The position numbers and the translations under genes were made by a program. The notes beneath the pieces are model-generated. The model was not told the DNA's origin. It did not search any database and saw only the letters and a list, made by a program, of their open reading frames with translations. A stretch of 64,000 bases of DNA from Variovorax sp. 54 (GTDB lineage Bacteria; Pseudomonadota; Gammaproteobacteria; Burkholderiales; Burkholderiaceae_C). The stretch covers positions 2,810,501 to 2,874,500 of the forward strand of contig NZ_PEFF01000001.1 of the NCBI RefSeq assembly GCF_002754375.1, written 5' to 3'. Each line of letters starts with the position of its first letter. Within the stretch, counting starts at the first letter, position 1. This document shows, in pieces, positions 53,520 to 62,878 of this stretch.

Positions 53520-54503
53520 ATGACTTCCCCGGCCCCTGCTCCGCGCGATTTCAGCGAGCTCCTGTTGCGGCTGTACCGCCTCTCGCACGAGCTGCCCATC
53601 GATGCCTTCCAGGACGCGGCGCTCGACCTCATCAAGCCCGTGCTGCCCTTCGATTCGTCGATGTGGGGCACCGCCACCCGCACCGACCACGGCATCGACA
53701 TCCACACGATCCACCTGCACAACCAGCCGCTCGAGATGGTCACGGCCTACGAGCAGGTCAAGCACATGGACACGGCCGCCGGCGAGGTGGCCAAGCAGTC
53801 GAACGCCACGCTCGCCTTCAATGCGCAGGCGTGGTTCTGCCGCGACGACCAGGCCGAGCTGCGCGACTACGGCCGCCGCTTCGAGCAGGCCAACTTCTTC
53901 ATCACCTCGGACTCGAACCCGCAGACGAGCTTCGTCCACTGGCTCAGCCTGTTCCGCGCCGACCCCGACGCCCGCGGCACGGAGGAAGAGCGGCAGCTGC
54001 TCGCCAGCCTCTCGCCGCACGTGATGCAGGCACTGGCGATGAACCGCGTGATGCACCTCGATCGCCTCGAAGCGGGCGGCGCGTCGCCCAGCGGCTCGGC
54101 CATCGGCGACCTGCGCGGCGTGCTGTACCACGCCGACCGCCTGTTCGAAGCCACGCTGAGGGCCGAGTGGCCGTCCTGGCACGGCCGCACCCTGCCCGAT
54201 GCGCTGCTGCAGCACTTTCTGCAGGGCCATGCGCGCTTCAACGGGCGCGAGATCGTGGTCACGCACCGCGTGGAGCAGCACCTGCTGTTCCTGCGCTGCC
54301 GCCCGCGCTGCCGCGCCGACAGCCTCACGCCGCGCGAGCACACGGTCGCCGAGCTGCTGGCGCGCGGCGACACGCACAAGGACATCGCCGCCATCCTGAA
54401 CCGCTCGCCGGCCACGGTGCGCAACCACATCCAGTCGATCTACGACAAGCTGCAGGTGGGCAACGTGGCGGGGCTGATCCACGAGCTGCGGCTGGCGGGC
54501 TGA
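53520..54503 (+). CDS. LuxR-type helix-turn-helix regulator
   Basis: A 327-residue protein from ATG 53520. The N-terminal 250 residues form a GAF/PAS-like sensor region without known motif. The C-terminal domain has SLTPREHTVAELLARGDTHKDIAAILNRSPATVRNHIQSIYDKL, the LuxR/GerE fold. It could control the lipoprotein gene on its left, which is divergent, since the next gene on its right is convergent. Confidence 0.85.
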   Translation: MTSPAPAPRDFSELLLRLYRLSHELPIDAFQDAALDLIKPVLPFDSSMWGTATRTDHGIDIHTIHLHNQPLEMVTAYEQVKHMDTAAGEVAKQSNATLAFNAQAWFCRDDQAELRDYGRRFEQANFFITSDSNPQTSFVHWLSLFRADPDARGTEEERQLLASLSPHVMQALAMNRVMHLDRLEAGGASPSGSAIGDLRGVLYHADRLFEATLRAEWPSWHGRTLPDALLQHFLQGHARFNGREIVVTHRVEQHLLFLRCRPRCRADSLTPREHTVAELLARGDTHKDIAAILNRSPATVRNHIQSIYDKLQVGNVAGLIHELRLAG

Positions 54504-54521
54504 CGAGCGCCCAGCCCCAAA

Positions 54522-54548
54522 AGAAAAGGCGCCGATGGCGCCTTTTCT
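54522..54548. terminator. Bidirectional terminator between LuxR and PQQ dehydrogenase genes
   Basis: AGAAAAGGCGCC (54522-54533) pairs perfectly with GGCGCCTTTTCT (54537-54548) around a 3-nt loop, with A and T runs on both sides. It lies 18 bp after the LuxR gene and 22 bp beyond the dehydrogenase stop. Confidence 0.85.
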
Positions 54549-54570
54549 GTTTGCATCCGCGCGCTGCGCC

Positions 54571-56700
54571 CTACTTCGGCCGGATCGCGTCCGCCGTGCC
54601 CTGGATGAAGGCCTTGATGCTCTCGATGTCGTCGCCCGAGAGCTTGCCCGTGAAGTCGGGCATGCCGCGCGACATGGCCGGGCCCTTGAGCACGAACTTG
54701 TCGAGGTTCTCGATGTAGGCCGGATCGAGGTAGCCCAGGTTCGGGATGTTGCCGCCGCGGTCCACGCCCGGCACGCCGTGGCAGAACACGCAGTTGCTCA
54801 CGTACAGCAGGGTGCCGGCCTGGACCTTGGCGGGGTCGTACTTCACGCCCTGCACCAGCTTGGCCATGCGGTACTCGACGAACGCGGGCATCTTGGCCGT
54901 GCCGCCGACCGCGAAGGTGTAGACCGTGCCCGGCCCCTGCCGCTCGGTGGCGCGCTGCGCCAGGCCGTACACGCCGCCCCAGCCCACGGCCACCGACACG
55001 TACTGCTTGCCGTCCACCATGTAGGTCGCGGGCGCCGCCACCACGCCGGTGCCGGTGGGCGTTTCCCAGAGCTTCGTGCCGTTCTTCGCGTCGTAGGCCA
55101 CGAGCCGGCCGTCCGCCGTGCCCTGGAACACGAGGTTGCCCGCGGTGGTCAGCGTGCCGCCGTTCCATGGCGAGGCGTAGTCGACGCCCCAGGCTTCCTT
55201 CTGCTTGATCGGGTCCCAGGCCACGAGGCGGCCGAATGGCTTGCTGGTGGGCGGCTCGACATTGGCGAGCTTGCCGAGGTTCCAGCCCAGCGCCGCGTGC
55301 GGCCGGCCGGGGACGTTCTCGTCGAACTTCCAGTCCTTGTCGTCCATCAGGTTGATCGGCACATGCTGGGCGGGCAGGTAGGCCAGGCCGGTCTGCGGGC
55401 TGTAGGACATCGGGTGCCAGTTGTGCGCGCCAAAAGGCCCGGGAATGGCGTCGTTGGGCTTGGTGCCGTCGCGTGCGGCGGCGACGCCGATCGGCCGGCC
55501 GTTCTTGTCGTAGCCCGTGGCCCAGTTCACTGCGGTGAAGTTCTTCGCCGAGATGAACTTGCCGTTGGTGCGGTCAATGACGAAGAAGAAGCCGTTCTTC
55601 GGCGCGTGCAGCAGCACCTTGCGCGCCTTGCCGTCCAGCTTGACGTCGGCCAGGATCATCGACTGCGTGGAGGTGTAGTCCCAGTTGTCGCCGGGCGTCT
55701 CCTGGTAGTGCCACTTGTACTTGCCGGTGTCGGGGTCGAGCGCGACCACCGAGCCCAGGTAGAGGTTGTCGCCGCCACCCGGGCTGCGCGCCTTGTGCGA
55801 CCACGGCGAGCCGTTGCCGGTGCCCACGTACATCAGGTTGAGTTCGGGGTCGAAGGCGAAGCTGTCCCAGGCGGTGCCGCCGCCGCCGGCTTCCCAGTAC
55901 TTGCCGCTCGGGTCCCAGGTCTTGGCGGCGCGCGCCATCGACTCGTCTTCGAAGGGCTTGCTCGGGTCACCGGGCACCACGAACCAGCGCCACTTCTGGT
56001 CGCCGGTCTTCGCGTCGTAGGCGGTGACGTAGCCGCGCACGCCGTACTCGGCGCCGCCGTTGCCGATGATGACCTTGCCCTTGAACACGCGCGGCGCGCC
56101 GGTGATGGTGTAGCTGCCCTTCTGGCCGTCGATGGTGTTCTTCTCCCACACCTTCTGGCCGGTGGCGGCGTCGAGCGCGATCAGGCGGCCGTCGTAGGCG
56201 GCCACGTAGACGCGGCCTTCGTACAGCGCCACGCCGCGGTTGACCACGTCGCAGCAGCCCCGGAAGCCCTTGGAACGGTCAACCTGCGGATCGAAGCTCC
56301 AGATTTTTTGCCCGGTGCGCGTGTCGATCGCATGCACGATGCTCCACGAGGCCGTGACGTACATGATGCCGTCGACCACCAGCGGCGTGGCTTCCACGCC
56401 GCGCGTCGACTCCAGGTTGTACGACCAGACCAGCCCGAGCTGCTTCACGTTGCCGGCGTTGACCTGGTCGAGCTTGCTGAAGCGCGACTCGGCGTAGTCG
56501 AGCCCGTAGCTGGGCCAGTCGGGCGTCTTCTTCGCCGCGTTGGCGCGCACGAAGTTGCTGTCGACGCGCTTGGCGGCCGCGCCGGCGCGGTCCTGCGGGG
56601 TGGCCGCGGTCTGGGCCAGCGCCGGGGCCGCAAGGCCCAGGCACAGCAAGGCGCCCGCAAGCAGGCGCCGCCCGGAAAGAGGCTTTGTTGTCGTCTTCAT
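54571..56700 (-). CDS. PQQ- and heme-dependent alcohol dehydrogenase (quinohemoprotein)
   Basis: A 709-residue periplasmic enzyme with a signal peptide (LLAGALLCLGLAAPALAQ). PQQ beta-propeller blades repeat the tryptophan-docking pattern (GLVWSYNLESTRGVEATPLVVDGIMY, VVALDPDTGKYKW). The vicinal Cys pair is in FRGCCDVVNRG. The active-site Asp is in DNWDYTST. A fused cytochrome c domain follows, with CVFCHG near residue 600. This is the type II alcohol dehydrogenase layout. Electrons pass from alcohol to PQQ to heme. The divergent AcoR-like gene likely controls it. Confidence 0.93.
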   Translation of the reverse strand: MKTTTKPLSGRRLLAGALLCLGLAAPALAQTAATPQDRAGAAAKRVDSNFVRANAAKKTPDWPSYGLDYAESRFSKLDQVNAGNVKQLGLVWSYNLESTRGVEATPLVVDGIMYVTASWSIVHAIDTRTGQKIWSFDPQVDRSKGFRGCCDVVNRGVALYEGRVYVAAYDGRLIALDAATGQKVWEKNTIDGQKGSYTITGAPRVFKGKVIIGNGGAEYGVRGYVTAYDAKTGDQKWRWFVVPGDPSKPFEDESMARAAKTWDPSGKYWEAGGGGTAWDSFAFDPELNLMYVGTGNGSPWSHKARSPGGGDNLYLGSVVALDPDTGKYKWHYQETPGDNWDYTSTQSMILADVKLDGKARKVLLHAPKNGFFFVIDRTNGKFISAKNFTAVNWATGYDKNGRPIGVAAARDGTKPNDAIPGPFGAHNWHPMSYSPQTGLAYLPAQHVPINLMDDKDWKFDENVPGRPHAALGWNLGKLANVEPPTSKPFGRLVAWDPIKQKEAWGVDYASPWNGGTLTTAGNLVFQGTADGRLVAYDAKNGTKLWETPTGTGVVAAPATYMVDGKQYVSVAVGWGGVYGLAQRATERQGPGTVYTFAVGGTAKMPAFVEYRMAKLVQGVKYDPAKVQAGTLLYVSNCVFCHGVPGVDRGGNIPNLGYLDPAYIENLDKFVLKGPAMSRGMPDFTGKLSGDDIESIKAFIQGTADAIRPK

Positions 56701-56785
56701 CGTGGTCTGTCTCCTTCGTCGTTCTGCCCCAAGGATCGTTCGCACGGCACCGGCCTTCACCCCCGGGATTTCCCCAGTCCAGCCT

Positions 56786-56802
56786 TGTTCCATTGCGGAA
56801 CA
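56786..56802. promoter_or_regulatory. Inverted repeat between the PQQ dehydrogenase and AcoR-like genes
   Basis: TGTTCC (56786-56791) and GGAACA (56797-56802) are perfect 6-bp arms with a 5-bp spacer (17-bp site). It is 86 bp upstream of the dehydrogenase start and 42 bp upstream of the regulator start. A Fis-type HTH dimer could bind it. No -24/-12 sigma-54 promoter (GG-N10-GC in the usual context) is apparent in the gap. Confidence 0.6.
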
Positions 56803-56843
56803 CATTCGAGACGGTCCTTGAATCCAGAAGAGGCGGCGAACCC

Positions 56844-58103
56844 ATGGCGCTCGACAGGCTCGGCACGGCGGATGCGCCGCGCCAACTCTTTGCCAGCACG
56901 CCGGCGCAGCGCGTGGCGCTGGCGCGGCAGCAGTTCTTCGAAGAAGGCGTGCGCCCCTCGGGGCTGGTCGGTGAGGCGGTCATCCAGTCGTGGATGCGCT
57001 GCAGCCGCACCCACGCCGACCGGCAGCGCGTGGTGTCCTTCGACGCGGTCACGCCCAGCCGGCTGCACACCACGCTCGCGCGCAACCGCGAGCTGCTCGA
57101 CGTGGCGCGGCACGAGCTCGCGCAGATGGAGCACATGCTCGCGGGCACCGACTGCCGTGTGATCCTGACCGACCGCGACGGCGTCGTGGTGCACGTCACG
57201 AGCCAGCCCGCCGGCACGCACCAGCCCGTGCTGCGCCAGACCGCGCGCCTGGGCGTGAACATCTCCGAGCGCGTCGTGGGCACCACGGCGCCGGGCATCG
57301 TGGCCAGCACCGGGCAGGCCTGCACCGTGGACGGCGCCGAGCACTACTACGACGTGCTGTGCCACATGCAATGCGCGGCGGCGCCGATCCGCGACGTGAG
57401 CGGCCAGCTCGCGGGCGTGCTCGACCTCACGGTGGAGGCGCGGCGCTTCGGTTTCGACGCGGCCTCGATGGTGGCGCTGCACGCCACCATCATCGAGAAC
57501 CGGCTGCTGCAGGCGCAGTCGCGCGACCACCTGATCCTGCGCTTCCAGGCCAGCCCCACGCTGCTCGGCACGCCGCTAGAAGCCCTCGCCGGCATCGCGC
57601 CTGACGGCACCATCGCGTGGCTCAACAACGCCGGCGCGCGGCTGCTGGGGCGGCTGCCCGAGGCGCCCGACGATCGCGACGTCGAATGCCTGCTGGGCCA
57701 CGACTTGGCAAGCCTGCTGCGGCTGGGCCGTCGCGAGGCCGCGCAGCCGCTGCGGCTGGCGAGCGGGCTCGGCGTGTGGATGCAGGCGCAGCTCAAGGGC
57801 GCGGACGGCGCGGATTTTCGGCATGCGGTGGCGATGCCCGACGTGGCGAGCGTGCAGGTCGAGTCACCCGCGGCGCTCGAGGTTCATGCGGAACCGCCTG
57901 CGGCGCTGCCCCCTGTCAGCGACACCGAGCCGACGCCGCCCACCGAAACGTTGCGCGAGCACAGCCGCAAACTGATCGAAGACACGCTCGCGGCGCACGG
58001 CGGCAACGTGTCGCAGGCGGCGCGGCAGCTGCGCGTGTCGCGCGGCACGCTGTACCGCCGGCTGCGCGGCTGGCGCGACGACGACGGCAGCGCCGCGGAC
58101 TGA
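56844..58103 (+). CDS. AcoR-like GAF/Fis-HTH regulator lacking the AAA+ domain
   Basis: A 419-residue protein. The N-terminal half matches AcoR-type activators: VIQSWMRCSRTHADR, then a GAF domain with LGVNISERVVGTTAPGIVASTGQACTVDGAEHY and CAAAPIRDVSGQLAGVLDLT. A PAS-like segment follows, then directly the Fis-type HTH (GGNVSQAARQLRVSRGTLYRRLRGW). The sigma-54-contacting AAA+ domain with its GAFTGA motif, normally about 240 residues, is missing, although no frameshift is visible. It probably acts with the housekeeping sigma factor on the divergent dehydrogenase gene. Confidence 0.85.
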   Translation: MALDRLGTADAPRQLFASTPAQRVALARQQFFEEGVRPSGLVGEAVIQSWMRCSRTHADRQRVVSFDAVTPSRLHTTLARNRELLDVARHELAQMEHMLAGTDCRVILTDRDGVVVHVTSQPAGTHQPVLRQTARLGVNISERVVGTTAPGIVASTGQACTVDGAEHYYDVLCHMQCAAAPIRDVSGQLAGVLDLTVEARRFGFDAASMVALHATIIENRLLQAQSRDHLILRFQASPTLLGTPLEALAGIAPDGTIAWLNNAGARLLGRLPEAPDDRDVECLLGHDLASLLRLGRREAAQPLRLASGLGVWMQAQLKGADGADFRHAVAMPDVASVQVESPAALEVHAEPPAALPPVSDTEPTPPTETLREHSRKLIEDTLAAHGGNVSQAARQLRVSRGTLYRRLRGWRDDDGSAAD

Positions 58104-58121
58104 CTGACGGACAGCGAAGGT

Positions 58122-59276
58122 TCAGGCGCCGGCGCGCGCCAGTGCCCGCGCGCGGCGCGCCTTCGCATCGGGCTGCAGCGGCCGCAGGTAGTCGTGCAGC
58201 GCCAACGCCGCCGCCCCCACCGCGGGCGCCAGTGCTTCATAGCGCGCAGTGCGCAGCTCCGGCGCCGGCATGCCGGCGCGCTCGGCGTGGCCCTTCACGC
58301 CTTCGAACGCGGCCTGCGCGAACTCCGGATGGTCCGCGCAGACCTTGCCCCCGAGCACGATCGCGCGCGGGTTGAAGGTGACCCACAGGTTCTGCAGCAA
58401 CACGCCGAAGAAGGCGGCGGCGCGCGCCATGTCCGCGCCCTCGCGTGCCAGCACGCGCGAGCCGAAAAAAGCCTCGGCGCAGCCGCGCCGGCCGCACGAG
58501 CACAGCGGCCCGTCGAGCTGCAGGATGGTGTGGCCGATCTCGCCGGCCATGCCTTGTGCGCCCGTGAAGAGGCGGTCGTTCAGCACCACGCCCGCGCCCA
58601 CGCCGACGTCGCTGTTGACGAAGATCAGCGGGTCTTCGCCCTCGCCCGCCGCGAACTCGTACTCACCGAGCGCAGCCGCATCGGCGTCGTTCTGCAGCTG
58701 CACGGTGACGCCCGGCAGGCCTGCTGCAGCCAGCGCCTTCTCGAGCGCAGGCAGCAGGTTCACGTTGCGCCAGCCGAGGTTGGGCGCGAAGCGGACCACG
58801 CCCGTGCAGTCGTCCACCGCGCCGGGCACGCACACGCCGATGCTCGACAGGCGCAGGCCGCGCTCGTCGAGCTGCGCGTGCGCAGCCGCCGCCATGCGCG
58901 CGAGCTGTGCACACACGCGGCCGGGCTCGCCGTCGTCCAGCGGCTGGGCTTCCGCATGCAGCACCTCGCCCTGCAGCGAGACGCAGACGAGGCGCAGCGT
59001 TTCGACGGCGATCTCCACGCCCATCAGCGCGCGCACGCCGACGTTGATCTGCAGCGGCGTGGACGGCCGCCCGAGCCCGTCGGCCACGGCCGCGCCCGAT
59101 TCGCTCAACCAGCCTTCGTCGAGCAGCTCGCGCACCAGCAGGCTCACCGTCGATTTGGTGAGCCCGCTTTCGCTCGCGAGCCGCGCGCGCGACAAGCCCG
59201 GCTGCGCGCGCAGCAACCGCAGCAGCACGCTGCGGTTCATGCGCTTCAACAGCTGCTGGTCGCCGATGGTCTTCAT
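58122..59276 (-). CDS. ROK-family repressor (XylR-like)
   Basis: A 384-residue protein. The N-terminal winged helix has RNSVL-type start (MNRSVLLRLLRAQPGLSRARLASESGLTK), then a ROK sugar-kinase-like domain with GVCVPGAVDDCTG, GEIGHTILQ and the zinc motif CSCGRRGCAE. It is the last gene of the xylose-type ABC operon; ATG 59276 is one base after the ATPase stop. It likely senses the sugar and binds the palindrome at 62492-62518. Confidence 0.88.
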   Translation of the reverse strand: MKTIGDQQLLKRMNRSVLLRLLRAQPGLSRARLASESGLTKSTVSLLVRELLDEGWLSESGAAVADGLGRPSTPLQINVGVRALMGVEIAVETLRLVCVSLQGEVLHAEAQPLDDGEPGRVCAQLARMAAAAHAQLDERGLRLSSIGVCVPGAVDDCTGVVRFAPNLGWRNVNLLPALEKALAAAGLPGVTVQLQNDADAAALGEYEFAAGEGEDPLIFVNSDVGVGAGVVLNDRLFTGAQGMAGEIGHTILQLDGPLCSCGRRGCAEAFFGSRVLAREGADMARAAAFFGVLLQNLWVTFNPRAIVLGGKVCADHPEFAQAAFEGVKGHAERAGMPAPELRTARYEALAPAVGAAALALHDYLRPLQPDAKARRARALARAGA

Positions 59277-59277
59277 G

Positions 59278-60081
59278 TCATGCCGCTGCAGTGGCCGCAG
59301 TTGCGGCGTGGTGCGCCTGCTCCCGACCCTCGGGCCGCTTGCCGGCAATGATCATTCCGAGCACCTCGTCCTCGGTGACATCGGCCGTGCGGTAGGTGCC
59401 CACGAGCTTGCCGTTCTTCATCACCGCGAGCCGGTCGCTCAGCGAGAACACGTCGGGCATGTCGTGCGTGATCAGGAAGATGCCCACGCCGTCGGCCTTG
59501 AGCTGCTTCACCAGCCCGCCGACCATCGCGGTTTCTTCCGGCCCGAGCGCGGCGCAGGGCTCGTCCATGATCAGGATGCGCGCATTGAAGTACAGCGCGC
59601 GCGAGATCGCCACCACCTGCCGCTGCCCACCCGACAGGCGCCGCACCGGGATGCGGATGTTGGTGAAGTTCTTGTTCAGGCGCTGGAACACCTTGCGCGC
59701 CTGCACTTCCATGAAGTGGTCGTCCAGCGTGTTCCACGCTGTCATCTTCTCGCGGCCGAGAAAGAGGTTCGCCACCGAGTCGAGGTTGTCGGCCAGCGCG
59801 AGCGTCTGGTAGATGGTCTCGATACCCTGCGCCTGCGCTTCGGCGGGCGTGCGGATGTGGACCTTCTCGCCCGCGATGAGCGTGTCGCCCGAATCGATCG
59901 GGTAGGCGCCCGCGAGCATCTTCATCAACGTGGACTTGCCGGCGCCGTTGTGGCCCAGGAGCGCGACCACTTCGCCGGGGTAGAGGTTGATGCTCACGCC
60001 GTCCACGGCCTTCACGCCGCCGAAGGCCTTGCGGATCTCGCGCAGCTCGACGAGGGGTTTGGTGTTGTCGATGTCGGCCAT
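59278..60081 (-). CDS. Single-domain sugar ABC transporter ATPase (XylG-like)
   Basis: A 267-residue ATPase with Walker [10 protein letters not shown], signature [16 protein letters not shown], and Walker [14 protein letters not shown]. Most XylG/RbsA-type ATPases have two tandem ABC domains (about 500 residues); this has one, yet no remnant of a second domain follows. The start is one base after the permease stop. It energises the XylH-like permease, presumably as a homodimer. Confidence 0.88.
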   Translation of the reverse strand: MADIDNTKPLVELREIRKAFGGVKAVDGVSINLYPGEVVALLGHNGAGKSTLMKMLAGAYPIDSGDTLIAGEKVHIRTPAEAQAQGIETIYQTLALADNLDSVANLFLGREKMTAWNTLDDHFMEVQARKVFQRLNKNFTNIRIPVRRLSGGQRQVVAISRALYFNARILIMDEPCAALGPEETAMVGGLVKQLKADGVGIFLITHDMPDVFSLSDRLAVMKNGKLVGTYRTADVTEDEVLGMIIAGKRPEGREQAHHAATAATAAA

Positions 60082-60082
60082 G

Positions 60083-61273
60083 TCAGTTCTCCCCGAACTT
60101 GCGGCGATAGAGCACGTCGAATACCACGGCGACGATCAGCACCTGGCCGATGATCACCATGCGCTTGCCGATCGGCACGTCGAGCAACAGCATGCCGCTG
60201 TCGAGCGATTGCATGATCAGCGCGCCCAGCACCGAGCCGAAGATCGAGCCGCTGCCGCCCGCGAGCGCCGTGCCGCCGATGACCGCTGCCGCGATCACGT
60301 ACAGCTCCATGCCCGTGCCCAGCGAGTTGGTGCCCGCATTGAGCCGCGCGATCGACACGATGGCCGCCACCGTCACCAGCACCGCCAGCAGCGCGAACAG
60401 CATGAGCGTGACGCGCTTGACGGGAATGCCCACCAGCGCCGCCGCGTCGGGGTTGCCGCCCATCGCGAACACATAGCGCCCGAAGCGCGTGCGGTGCACG
60501 ATGAACGACAGCACGATCGCCACCGCCGCCCAGATCAGCACCGGAATCGGAATGCCCTGCGGCTCGCTCTTGGACGAGATCTGGTAGCTGTTCATCACCC
60601 AGGCGAAGCCGGCCACCACCGCCACCGGCACTGCGGTGAGCAGCACGTCGAGCCACAGCGCCTCGGTCGGCATGTCGTAGCGCTGGCGCGCGCGGCGCTT
60701 TTGCACCATGCGCCCGAACAGCACCAGCGCCACCAGCCCCGCGAGCACCCAGCTCGCCGTGACGCCGATGCCGCCGTCGTAGCCGCCGCCCAGGCGCTGG
60801 AAGAACTCGTCGTTCACCGGCTGCGTCTTGCCGTCGGCCACCAGGAAGGCCGCGCCGCGAAACGACATCAGGCCGCCCAGCGTGACCACGAACGACGGCA
60901 CGCCCAGCACCGCCGTGAGCCAGCCCTGGTAGATCGACACCAGCAGCGCCACCGCGAGCCCCGCGAGGCAGGCCGTGGGCCACGACCAGCCCGAGGTGTA
61001 TTGCAGGTAGGCGATGAGCACGCCGACAAAACCCATCACCGAGCCCACCGACAGGTCGATGTGGCGCGCCACGATGACCAGCACCATCACCGTGGAGACG
61101 ATGCCGACCACGGCCGTCTGCTGCGCGACGTTGTAGAGGTTCTCGGGCGAGAGGAACACGCCGCCCGACATGACGCTGAACGCCACCGCCATCGCGGCCA
61201 GCAGCACGCACATCAGGATCAGGCGCAGGTCGATGCCGGTGCGGCGCCACCAGCCGGGTGTTGGATCGCTCAT
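60083..61273 (-). CDS. Sugar ABC transporter permease (XylH-like)
   Basis: A 396-residue permease with ten or so hydrophobic helices. Family segments are [18 protein letters not shown] near the N-terminus and [25 protein letters not shown] near the C-terminus. ATG 61273 is chosen; an in-frame TTG three codons earlier is possible. It transports a monosaccharide, likely xylose. Confidence 0.9.
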   Translation of the reverse strand: MSDPTPGWWRRTGIDLRLILMCVLLAAMAVAFSVMSGGVFLSPENLYNVAQQTAVVGIVSTVMVLVIVARHIDLSVGSVMGFVGVLIAYLQYTSGWSWPTACLAGLAVALLVSIYQGWLTAVLGVPSFVVTLGGLMSFRGAAFLVADGKTQPVNDEFFQRLGGGYDGGIGVTASWVLAGLVALVLFGRMVQKRRARQRYDMPTEALWLDVLLTAVPVAVVAGFAWVMNSYQISSKSEPQGIPIPVLIWAAVAIVLSFIVHRTRFGRYVFAMGGNPDAAALVGIPVKRVTLMLFALLAVLVTVAAIVSIARLNAGTNSLGTGMELYVIAAAVIGGTALAGGSGSIFGSVLGALIMQSLDSGMLLLDVPIGKRMVIIGQVLIVAVVFDVLYRRKFGEN

Positions 61274-61411
61274 TTTTTTCAAGCCCCCTCAGGACGGACT
61301 ACAGGTGCGCAACCGCCTACCGGCAGGCCCTTGCGGGTCTGTCGGAAGCGTGTTGCGAAGAAATGGAGGGGCGCGTTCAGCAAGCGGCTGAACGCGCCGG
61401 TGATTGCTGCG

Positions 61412-62440
61412 TTACTTGCAGGCCGCGGGCGCGTTCGCACCCGAGACGCCCTTGCAGAGCTCGTCCTTCTTGATCCAGCCGGCCTTGACGATCACGTCGA
61501 GGTTGTCGCGCGTGATCGGCACCGGCGTCAGCAGGCGCGAGGACAGCGAGATCTTCTTGGCGCCGCCGGCCCAGGGCGCGGCCTTCTCGACCGCCTTGCC
61601 CGCTGCGAGCGACACCGCGGCCGTGGCAGCTTCGCGACCGAGTTCGCGCGAGTCCTTCCAGATCGTCGCGGTCTGCGTGCCCAGCGCCACGCGGTTCAAC
61701 GCGGCAAAGTCGGCGTCCTGGCCCGACACCGGAATGCCGCGCAGGCCCTTCGCCGTGAGCGCCGCCACCGCGCCGCCGGCGGTGCCGTCGTTGGCCGCCA
61801 CCACCGCGTCGACCTTGTTGCCGTTCTTGGTGAGGATCTGCTCCATGTTCTTCTGCGCGACCTCGGGCTTCCAGCCTTCGGTGTACTCGTCGCCGACGAT
61901 CTTGATGTCGCCCTTCTTGATCGAGGGCTCGAGCACCTCTTGCTGGCCCGCGCGCAGGAAGTCGGCGTTCGGGTCGCTCGGCGAGCCCTTGATGATCACG
62001 TAGTTGCCCTTGGGCTTGACCTTGAGCACCTCGCGCGCCTCCATGCGCCCGACCTCGACGTTGTCGAAGGTGATGTAGAACACGCCCGGCGCCTCGATCA
62101 GCCGGTCGTACGCCACCACCGGCACCTTCTGCCGCGTGGCCTTCGTCACGGCGGGCAGGATCGCGTCCTTGTCCATCGCCAACACGATGAGCGCCTTCGC
62201 GCCCTTGGACATCAGGCCCTCGATGTCGCCCAGCTGCTTCTCGGGCGAGCCGCCCGCATCGGCACTGATGTACTTCGCGCCGAGTTTTTCAAGCTGCGCC
62301 TTGATCGCGGCCTCGTCGGTCTTCCAGCGTTCTTCCTGGAAGTTGGACCAGCTCACGCCGACCACGGTCTGCGCCATCGCGCCCACGGCCGTGAGACCGA
62401 ACGCCAGGGCGGCCAGGGTGTGTTTCGTTGTCAGTTGCAT
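61412..62440 (-). CDS. Sugar-binding protein (XylF-like)
   Basis: A 342-residue periplasmic protein with a signal peptide ([18 protein letters not shown]). It matches Xyl[22 protein letters not shown], then [14 protein letters not shown], and [14 protein letters not shown]. Xylose or a similar pentose is the likely ligand. GAGGAG precedes ATG 62440. A 138-bp gap separates it from the permease gene. Confidence 0.9.
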   Translation of the reverse strand: MQLTTKHTLAALAFGLTAVGAMAQTVVGVSWSNFQEERWKTDEAAIKAQLEKLGAKYISADAGGSPEKQLGDIEGLMSKGAKALIVLAMDKDAILPAVTKATRQKVPVVAYDRLIEAPGVFYITFDNVEVGRMEAREVLKVKPKGNYVIIKGSPSDPNADFLRAGQQEVLEPSIKKGDIKIVGDEYTEGWKPEVAQKNMEQILTKNGNKVDAVVAANDGTAGGAVAALTAKGLRGIPVSGQDADFAALNRVALGTQTATIWKDSRELGREAATAAVSLAAGKAVEKAAPWAGGAKKISLSSRLLTPVPITRDNLDVIVKAGWIKKDELCKGVSGANAPAACK

Positions 62441-62491
62441 CGGTGTCTCTCCTCAGAACGGTTTGCCGAGCGTGACGCTGGCGTGCCGGGG

Positions 62492-62518
62492 TAGTTAGTT
62501 TGAGTGGCGAACTAACTA
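62492..62518. promoter_or_regulatory. Palindromic operator upstream of the xylose-type operon
   Basis: TAGTTAGTT (62492-62500) and AACTAACTA (62510-62518) are perfect 9-bp arms with a 9-bp spacer, 52 bp upstream of the xylF-like start. The half-sites TTAGTT and AACTAA are also those of the XylR operators known in Bacillus, and the operon encodes a ROK protein of the XylR type. Confidence 0.75.
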
Positions 62519-62622
62519 TCCCATCGGGTGGGGATTCCGGGCACCCGGGAATTCCCGGACGGCGCTGGGCGCCGCAGATACAAATGGAAAACTCTGGGGA
62601 CAGTTTCCGGACAAGCCCCCTG

Positions 62623-62811
62623 TTATCCACAGCGGAAGCGACCGCGCCCAAGTTGTTCCTTTTTTGATAGCACCTCGGAAGCAGGGGAGCACACAGTGTC
62701 CAAGGTGCGGCAAGTCGTTGTCAGGCAAGGAAAAAAGTGCCCTGTCCACAGGGCGGGTTTACCCTTATCTACTACTACTAACTTAAATAAGAAGAATAAA
62801 TAGAGAAGAGA
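62623..62811. other. Replication-origin-like element (DnaA boxes, GC patch, CTA triplets, AT-rich tract)
   Basis: This is in the longest gene-free stretch of the window (62441-62878). A consensus DnaA box TTATCCACA is at 62623-62631. A second, CTGTCCACA (7 of 9 matches), is at 62742-62750 inside the perfect inverted repeat GCCCTGT-CC-ACAGGGC (62739-62754). A GC-rich patch (GGGCGGG, 62751-62757) follows, then four CTA triplets (62769-62780), which on the lower strand read 3'-GAT-5' repeats, the DnaA-trio. An AT-rich tract (62781-62811) ends it. Box, GC patch, trio, AT-rich DNA is the order of the bacterial unwinding module. No dnaA or rep gene lies nearby. Confidence 0.65.
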
Positions 62812-62878
62812 GCCGGAAGCCCGCAGGCGCAAGGGCGCCCCTGAAGGGGTGGCAATGCCGCCCCAGCGCTCGCGCGGG

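Noticed and set aside
56701..56843. Possible sigma-54 promoter for the PQQ dehydrogenase
   Set aside because: No TGGCAC-N5-TTGC-like sequence could be found in the gap, and the local regulator lacks the AAA+ domain.
62528..62803. A 91-codon plus-strand ORF across the origin-like region
   Set aside because: No ribosome site, atypical codon use, and it spans DnaA boxes, the triplets and the AT-rich tract, which explain the sequence better.
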